NCBI GenBank assembly: GCA_016721425.1
Contig: JADKID010000005.1
Span: forward strand, 372,001-436,000
Source: Bryobacterales bacterium
GTDB taxonomy: Bacteria; Acidobacteriota; Terriglobia; Bryobacterales; Bryobacteraceae
Direction: 5' to 3'
DNA length: 64,000 bases
The notes below the pieces were generated by a model. That model saw only the letters and a list, made by a program, of their open reading frames with translations, made no database searches and was not told the DNA's origin. Every line of letters begins with the position of its first letter. Within the stretch, counting starts at the first letter, position 1. The position numbers and the translations under genes are program-made. Below, piece by piece: positions 63,878 to 64,000 of this stretch.

Positions 63878-64000
63878 TTAGCTGCGGTAAGAGGCAACCA
63901 GCTTCTTGACGTTGTCCTCGTAGATCTTCACCTTCTTCTGCTTGATCAGAGACTGGACGACGCCATCGGCGAAGAGCTCGGCGCGTTCGCGCGAGCGGCG
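63878..64000 (-). CDS. truncated gene, C-terminal 40 residues only
   Basis: The minus strand is open from the window edge to TAA at 63878-63880 and encodes 40 residues ending LIKQKKVKIYEDNVKKLVASYRS, a charged, helical segment. Nothing in it identifies a family. It is counted as a gene because its stop lies 3 bp before the dedA start codon and the codon usage fits. Confidence 0.6.
   Translation of the reverse strand, partial: RRSRERAELFADGVVQSLIKQKKVKIYEDNVKKLVASYRS

Overview
The window is a contiguous, GC-rich (roughly 63-65 %) chromosomal segment. Its gene content points to an Acidobacteriota member of the Bryobacterales/Solibacter type. The signs are a long Oar-like TonB-dependent receptor of each of two kinds with carboxypeptidase-regulatory N-termini, a divergent TPR/ASPIC-UnbV (CRTAC1) pair, S1 sulfatases, GH3 and CE1 enzymes, a PEP-CTERM protein, and a typical diderm TamA/TamB set. 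The lineage call is inference from gene families; no rRNA lies in the window.

Layout. 1-4.3 kb (minus strand): a tightly overlapping run trmFO - xerC - CARF/sigma54 activator - ARPP-1 domain gene. The last gene is cut by the window edge and is preceded by a candidate -24/-12 promoter. 4.3-8.5 kb (plus): a secreted M61 peptidase, a 0.7-kb stretch without a convincing gene, and a PLP-dependent decarboxylase. 8.5-15.6 kb: a divergent polysaccharide-degradation locus, with a CE1-GH3 fusion and a CE1 esterase on minus and two sulfatases on plus. 15.7-16.3 kb: a PEP-CTERM protein gene interrupted by one in-frame TAG, followed by a terminator. 16.3-22.3 kb: an SDR/DUF2867 protein, a secreted GlcG-like protein, a dienelactone hydrolase, and a matB-matC malonate activation/uptake pair. 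22.3-26.1 kb: a beta-grasp (ThiS/MoaD-like) protein translationally coupled to a BNR propeller, a membrane histidine kinase, and a small exported protein.

26.1-29.3 kb holds a two-gene minus-strand unit: an 814-aa AAA+ ATPase of unknown role followed 12 bp later by a small MscS channel. 29.4-32.7 kb is an 1100-aa TonB-dependent receptor with its own promoter and terminator. 33-36.9 kb has the divergent TPR/CRTAC1 pair and a ProC-like reductase. 36.9-42 kb is a long overlapping operon: hslV-hslU, a fibronectin-type lipoprotein, an FAH-family hydrolase, a TalC/Fsa aldolase, a small membrane protein and a Dabb-domain protein.

42-44.2 kb carries a coiled-coil protein, a signal-bearing methyltransferase, tRNA-Val(UAC) with an aberrant T-loop, and a MoeB/ThiF E1-like enzyme. 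44.2-52.1 kb is a four-gene overlapping outer-membrane biogenesis operon (TamA-like, SurA-like, TamB-like, DUF2103). 52.1-56.8 kb has ubiE and aroB on minus and nadB plus a CaCA-type exchanger on plus. 56.8-63.2 kb holds two divergent TonB-dependent receptors of different architecture. The window ends with dedA and a truncated gene.

The best candidates for a little-described system are the CARF/sigma54-ARPP-1 unit with its putative cognate promoter, the ATPase-MscS pair, and the BNR-propeller/beta-grasp pair.
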